From positions 62,001 through 126,000 of the forward strand of contig NZ_RXNS01000001.1 in the NCBI RefSeq assembly GCF_003966155.1: 64,000 nucleotides of DNA, read 5' to 3'. Made by a program: the position numbers and the translations under genes. Of the stretch, positions 61,808 through 64,000 are shown in pieces. Within the stretch, counting starts at the first letter, position 1; every line of letters begins with the position of its first letter. This stretch comes from Halomonas nitroreducens (GTDB lineage Bacteria > Pseudomonadota > Gammaproteobacteria > Pseudomonadales > Halomonadaceae). Under the pieces are notes generated by a model. It was given only the letters and a program-made list of their open reading frames with translations. It searched no databases and was not told the origin of the DNA.

Positions 61808-63814
61808 ATGAGCGATTCGGGCACCTCTCCCGTCATTCCCGGCAGCCAGGCCAGTCATTCCCGGCCCGTGCTGTGGCTGATCAGCCTGGTGGCCGTGGCG
61901 CTGTCGCTGTTCCAGCTGTATTCCGCCGGCATCCAGCCGCTGGGCCTGTTCTACCAGCGCAGCATCCACCTGGCGTTGATCATGATGCTGGCCTTCCTGA
62001 TGTTCCCGGTCTTCGGCCCCCGGCACCGACGGGGGGTGATCGGTGGGGCGATCGACCTGGTGTTCTTTGCCGGCGCGGTGATCACTGGCGGCTACCTGGT
62101 GCTGTTCCTCGACGAGATCATCAACCGGGCGGGCTTCTGGAGCCAGACCGATATCGTCATCGGCTGCATCGCCACCGTCACCGTGCTCGAGGCGAGCCGT
62201 CGGGCGGTGGGGCTCGGCATGACGATCATCGGTATCCTGGCCATCCTCTACGCCTTCGCCGGGCCCCGGGGCGAGCTGCCCTGGCTGGGCCAGTTCCTGC
62301 CGGGCATCCTCGAGCATCGCGGCTACAATCTGGACCGCCTGGTGGGGCAGCTCTACCTGGGGCAGGAGGGCATCTTCGGCCTGCCCATGGGCGTGGCGGC
62401 CACCTATATCTTCATCTTCGTGCTCTTCGGCGCCTTCCTCGAGATCACCGGCGCCGGCAAGTTCTTCATCGATCTGGCCTATGCCGCCACCGGGCGGCAG
62501 CGGGGCGGGCCGGCCAAGGCCGCGGTCATCGCCTCGGCCGGCATGGGCTCGATCTCCGGCAGCGCCATCGCCAACGTGGTGACCACCGGGGCCTTCACCA
62601 TCCCGCTGATGAAGCGCCTGGGCTACAAGCCCCACCAGGCCGGCGGCATCGAGGCGGCCGCCTCCACCGGCGGCCAGATCATGCCGCCGCTGATGGGCGC
62701 CGGCGCCTTTTTGATCGCCGAGTACACCCGCATGCCCTACCTCGACGTGGTCAAGGTCAGCATCCTGCCGGCGATCATGTACTTCGCCACGGTCTATCTG
62801 TTCGTGCACATCATCGCGCTCAAGCAGGGCATGCAGGGCATGGCGCGCTCGGAGTTGCCCCAGATGCGCGACGTCATGGGTGCCGGCTGGCACTTCCTGC
62901 TGCCCCTGGCGGTGCTGGTGTGGCTGCTGGTGATGAACATGTCGCCGATGCGGGTGGGCTACTACGCCATCCTCACCATGCTGGCAGTGGCAGCGGCCCG
63001 CTTCGCCGTATGGTTCCTCTTCGTTGCCCCCCGGCGCGGCGAGCCGGTTACCGGACCGGCCCTGGTACTGGCCGTGCGCAACGGCGTGCTCAAGGTCATC
63101 GAGGGCCTCGAGCTCGGCGCCCGCAACGCCGTGGCGGTGTCGATGGCCTGCGCCGTGGCCGGGATCATCGTCGGGGTGGTGGGCCTGACCGGCCTGGGCC
63201 TCAAGTTCTCGGCGATGATGATGGCCTTCTCCGGCGGCAACCTGCTGCTGGCGCTGGTGATGGTGCTGCTGGCCAGCCTGGTGCTGGGCATGGGGCTGCC
63301 GGTGACCGCCAGCTACATCGTGCTCATCGTGCTGGTGGGCCCGGCGCTGACCGCCGAATTCGGCGTGCCGCTGCTGATCGCCCACCTGGTGGTGTTCTGG
63401 TACTCCCAGGACTCGAACGTCACCCCGCCCATCGCGCTGGCCGGCTTCGCCGGGGCGGCCATTGCCGGGGCCAAGCCCATGGACACGGGCATCCAGGCCT
63501 GGAAGTTCGCCAAGGGGCTCTACCTGATCCCGCTGTTCATGGTCTTCAACCCGGAGATCATCATGGGCGGGCCGCTGCCGCTGCTGGTGTGGAGCGCGCT
63601 CACCGCCTTCCTCGCCCTGGGCGCCTTCGCCGCTGCCCTGGAAGGCTACCTGTTCACGCGCATGTCGGCGCCGGTGCGCCTGGTCCTGCTGCCGTCCATC
63701 GTCGCGGTCTTCTATCCGAGCCTGGTCGCCGAGGCGGTCGGGGCCGCGGTGATGGCACTGGCCCTCGCCGGCAACTGGGTGGCCAGCCGGCGGGAGGTGC
63801 TGGCCGCCGGCTAG
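61808..63814 (+). CDS. TRAP transporter fused permease (DctQM-type, TAXI class)
   Basis: A 668-residue membrane protein combining the small (about residues 20-180) and large (180-668) TRAP permease units, as in TAXI systems. Typical motifs: GSISGSAIANVVTTGAFTIPLMKRLGY, AAASTGGQIMPPLMGAGAF and QDSNVTPPIALAGFAGAAIAG. Around 16-18 hydrophobic helices are seen. It ends the glutarate-linked operon and is followed by a strong hairpin. Sodium-coupled import of a C5 dicarboxylate is the likely function. Confidence 0.93.
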   Translation: MSDSGTSPVIPGSQASHSRPVLWLISLVAVALSLFQLYSAGIQPLGLFYQRSIHLALIMMLAFLMFPVFGPRHRRGVIGGAIDLVFFAGAVITGGYLVLFLDEIINRAGFWSQTDIVIGCIATVTVLEASRRAVGLGMTIIGILAILYAFAGPRGELPWLGQFLPGILEHRGYNLDRLVGQLYLGQEGIFGLPMGVAATYIFIFVLFGAFLEITGAGKFFIDLAYAATGRQRGGPAKAAVIASAGMGSISGSAIANVVTTGAFTIPLMKRLGYKPHQAGGIEAAASTGGQIMPPLMGAGAFLIAEYTRMPYLDVVKVSILPAIMYFATVYLFVHIIALKQGMQGMARSELPQMRDVMGAGWHFLLPLAVLVWLLVMNMSPMRVGYYAILTMLAVAAARFAVWFLFVAPRRGEPVTGPALVLAVRNGVLKVIEGLELGARNAVAVSMACAVAGIIVGVVGLTGLGLKFSAMMMAFSGGNLLLALVMVLLASLVLGMGLPVTASYIVLIVLVGPALTAEFGVPLLIAHLVVFWYSQDSNVTPPIALAGFAGAAIAGAKPMDTGIQAWKFAKGLYLIPLFMVFNPEIIMGGPLPLLVWSALTAFLALGAFAAALEGYLFTRMSAPVRLVLLPSIVAVFYPSLVAEAVGAAVMALALAGNWVASRREVLAAG

Positions 63815-63834
63815 CCCCGCTGCCTGGCCACGAC

Positions 63835-63867
63835 CAGGCCCCGCCCGGGTGAGCCGGGCGGGGCCTG
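63835..63867. terminator. Bidirectional terminator-type hairpin
   Basis: A perfect 14-bp stem (63835-63848 with 63854-63867) with a 5-base loop between two convergent genes. It has no long T-run on either strand but is very stable. Confidence 0.7.
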
Positions 63868-63879
63868 CGCGTTGGGGGA

Positions 63880-64000
63880 TTACTGGGCCGCGGTGGTCGT
63901 GTCGCCCTCGCTCGGGGTGGTGGGCTCCTGCATCTCGGTGGCCTGCTCGTCGATCGCCTCCATGCTTTCGCCGGAGGACTCGCTGGCGGTGTCGCCGGCC
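63880..64000 (-). CDS. C-terminal end of a minus-strand protein, cut by the window edge
   Basis: The last 39 codons are visible, ending SEGDTTTAAQ and a TAA stop. The tail is acidic and rich in Ser, Thr, Glu and Ala, with a low-complexity look (ESSGESMEAIDEQATEMQEP), as often seen at the end of small lipoproteins or periplasmic proteins in this kind of organism. The family cannot be judged from this fragment. Confidence 0.6.
   Translation of the reverse strand, partial: AGDTASESSGESMEAIDEQATEMQEPTTPSEGDTTTAAQ

Overview
The window is chromosomal DNA of a GC-rich gammaproteobacterium, most likely a Halomonas-type (Halomonadaceae) organism. This is an inference from the very high GC, the two TRAP transport systems, the malonate, kynurenine and glutarate catabolic operons and the overall style of the proteins; no rRNA or tRNA gene is present to confirm it. 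I find no CRISPR array, phage module or insertion sequence.

Layout. 1-2.25 kb: a divergent Lrp-type regulator (cut by the window edge) and a kynurenine operon (kynU plus an alpha/beta-hydrolase formamidase). 2.4-3.8 kb: a DUF2252 protein. 3.8-11.2 kb: a malonate (and perhaps maleate) uptake and catabolism operon, TRAP P-Q-M, malonyl-CoA decarboxylase, malonyl-CoA synthetase and a maleate-isomerase-like enzyme, with a divergent GntR regulator and a pair of GTATAC operators between them. 11.3-19.5 kb: an unusual glutamate-centred unit. A response-regulator receiver domain is fused to a complete glutamate dehydrogenase, followed by a soluble hybrid histidine kinase ending in an Hpt domain, then a GCS2-family carboxylate-amine ligase and an AstE/aspartoacylase-like deacylase. 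19.7-25.4 kb: selO, a cupin, katG and a LysR regulator. 25.6-32.5 kb: mmsA, an unusual P-loop kinase gene, a decayed second mmsA 3' end with its terminator, and a PLD-helicase-DUF3427 gene broken by a frameshift in a C8 tract; this part looks like an acquired island.

32.6-40.5 kb: an AhpD-like protein, a zinc alcohol dehydrogenase, a TPP riboswitch driving an SSS-family transporter (candidate thiamine or precursor importer), ilvD, a lipoprotein and a small protein. 40.5-54.5 kb is a selenium region: a PhnDCE-like ABC transporter (candidate selenium oxyanion importer), an EgtB-like selenoneine synthase (SenA), a selenosugar synthase-like glycosyltransferase (SenB), a flavoprotein-SelD fusion (SenC), the hercynine-forming EgtD, and a Tat-exported molybdopterin oxidoreductase with NrfD-like and four-cluster FeS subunits. 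The FeS gene is frameshifted in a G7 tract, and an FNR/Anr-like box lies upstream.

54.6-55.9 kb holds an XRE regulator, a decayed copy of its 3' end and a periplasmic protein between them. 56.1-63.8 kb is a glutarate / L-2-hydroxyglutarate module: amino acid permease, csiD/glaH, lhgO and a TAXI-type TRAP transporter with a DUF1850 protein. The right edge cuts a minus-strand gene.

Most interesting points: the receiver-glutamate dehydrogenase fusion with its own phosphorelay kinase, which would be a two-component system acting directly on a metabolic enzyme; the complete-looking selenoneine locus with a linked transporter and Mo enzyme; the kinase gene lying between an intact and a decayed mmsA 3' end; and two frameshifts in homopolymer tracts, which may be sequencing errors.
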